DNA of 7,369 nt from Candidatus Sabulitectum sp. (GTDB taxonomy: Bacteria; Fermentibacterota; Fermentibacteria; Fermentibacterales; JCC-6). Location of the stretch: the NCBI GenBank assembly GCA_029940175.1, contig JAOZRM010000156.1, forward strand, positions 1 through 7,369, in the 5' to 3' direction. Shown here piece after piece: positions 6,478 through 7,369 of this stretch; the stretch's first letter is position 1; each line of letters starts with the position of its first letter. The position numbers and the translations under genes are program-made. Below the pieces are notes generated by a model. That model did not search any database. It saw only the letters and a list, made by a program, of their open reading frames with translations, and had not been told where the DNA came from.

Positions 6478-7369
6478 CTATTCGATACTTTCCGGGAATT
6501 TTCCCTTCCCTTTTGCGTTTGCAAGAAGATCAGCCACTATTGGAAGAAGAATCATTATCAACCAGCCGAACAGAAATTCCTGACTGCGAAGACCGAAGCT
6601 TCCATAGGGCACTTCTCTTGCTGAGATCTCTGTGAACAGCATCCAGATTATTCCTATGGGGATCAGCCATCTGATGCAGATGCTCCACCATTGCCCGATA
6701 CGGAATCTGGAATTGTTGGAGATATACTCTCTCTGCTTCTCGGCACCGATAACCCAGCCTATCATTATTGTTTCCACCAGAACAACAATGGTAAGCCCGA
6801 AGCTGTTCATGAAGTGATCGGCAATGTCAAGAATGTAAAGGCCTGAACCGGTAAGCATTGGAAGACCCAGCAGGAAGCATAATCCTCCAACGATCAGGTT
6901 TGCTTTTTTGTGGGAAAGTTTCCATTTATCCTTTACAGATGCCGTTGCTGCTTCCAGCAGGCTGAATGCCGAATCAACTGCAAGAGTTAAGAGCATCAGG
7001 AAGAAGAGCACACCAAAGATTCTTGCCCCGGGAAGATTGCTGATGATGTGGGGGTAGGCAACGAACGCTAGCCCCGGCCCGGATTGTGCTACTTCGGTGA
7101 TATGAACGCCCATTTTTGTGGCCTGATACCCAAGAGCGGAAAAAACAGCCAGCCCTCCACAGAATGCAGTAAGGGCATCGGCAACTCCGATGACTATTGC
7201 AAAACCTGCAATGTTTGTTTTTTTGGGCAGGAAGCTTCCATATGCGATCATTATTGCAAAACCAACACTCAGGCTGAAGAAAACCTGTGAGATAGCCGCA
7301 AGCCAGATATCCGCATTGAGAAGTTTACTCCACACAGGCGTCAGATAGTATGAGATACCTGCTTCAGCA
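6478..7369 (-). CDS. Sodium-dependent transporter, neurotransmitter:sodium symporter (SNF/NSS) family, C-terminal part
   Basis: The frame is open from the right edge to a TAG at 6478-6480, giving 296 visible residues. Full family members have about 450-500, so TM1-TM5 and the start lie outside. The edge reads AGISYYLTPVWSKL, then seven hydrophobic segments matching TM6-TM12. TM6 holds QVFFSLSVGFAIMIAYGSF, the family's broken helix around the substrate. The loop SGPGLAFVAYPHIIS is extracellular loop 4. TM8 reads LTLAVDSAFSLLEA, where D-S falls at the Na2 sodium-site positions T354/S355 of LeuT. The family moves amino acids or related amines into the cell with Na+ through the inner membrane; the substrate cannot be read from this fragment. 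The GTG at 7335 is internal and not the true start. It shares orientation with the kinases but is separated from them by a hairpin and a promoter, so a common role is unproven. Confidence 0.93.
   Translation of the reverse strand, partial: AEAGISYYLTPVWSKLLNADIWLAAISQVFFSLSVGFAIMIAYGSFLPKKTNIAGFAIVIGVADALTAFCGGLAVFSALGYQATKMGVHITEVAQSGPGLAFVAYPHIISNLPGARIFGVLFFLMLLTLAVDSAFSLLEAATASVKDKWKLSHKKANLIVGGLCFLLGLPMLTGSGLYILDIADHFMNSFGLTIVVLVETIMIGWVIGAEKQREYISNNSRFRIGQWWSICIRWLIPIGIIWMLFTEISAREVPYGSFGLRSQEFLFGWLIMILLPIVADLLANAKGKGKFPESIE

Noticed and set aside
7335..7335. GTG at 7335 as the true start of the transporter gene.
   Set aside because: The frame stays open to the window edge and the upstream residues AGISYYLTP continue the family's conserved approach to TM6. 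TM1-TM5 would be missing, so the gene is cut by the window and not a short protein.
1..7369. CRISPR arrays, tRNA or rRNA genes, insertion sequences, attachment sites, replication origins.
   Set aside because: No regularly spaced repeats, cloverleaf-like sequences, transposase motifs or paired terminal repeats were found on reading both strands.

Overview
The window is bacterial. It has about 45% G+C by eye, no introns, GTG and TTG starts, and a Shine-Dalgarno sequence fully complementary to the 3' end of bacterial 16S rRNA. It suggests an environmental bacterium rich in two-component signalling, but nothing seen here fixes a phylum.

Layout, left to right. Positions 1-93 (+) hold the last 30 codons of a CopG-type antitoxin cut by the window edge; its presumed toxin partner would lie further left. 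After 82 bases with no convincing feature come two large minus-strand genes read right to left: a TPR-PAS-HisKA-HATPase-receiver hybrid kinase (3530-6154), and 42 bases downstream of it a PAS-GAF-PAS-PAS-PAS-HisKA-HATPase-receiver hybrid kinase (176-3487). Both appear soluble. Their kinase-receiver halves are clear paralogues, with every key residue at the same spacing, while their sensory halves are unrelated. A 323-base intergenic region (6155-6477) carries the promoter, an operator-like set of GGTATT/AATACC half-sites, a roughly 108-nt leader, and a strong hairpin just after the next gene. That gene (6478-7369, minus) is the C-terminal two thirds or so of a sodium-coupled neurotransmitter-symporter-family (SNF/NSS) transporter, cut by the right edge.

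How the genes may work together (inference). The two kinases look like one operon formed by duplication of a kinase-receiver module, with different cytoplasmic sensor inputs attached. Neither carries an Hpt or DNA-binding domain, so the output partner must be encoded elsewhere. The transporter lies upstream in the same orientation but is separated by the hairpin and a near-consensus promoter, so it is probably a separate transcription unit. No clearly new biological system is visible. The most unusual points are the out-of-frame Shine-Dalgarno/ATG pair at the start of the second kinase, the operator array over the first kinase's promoter, and the paralogous kinase pair itself.
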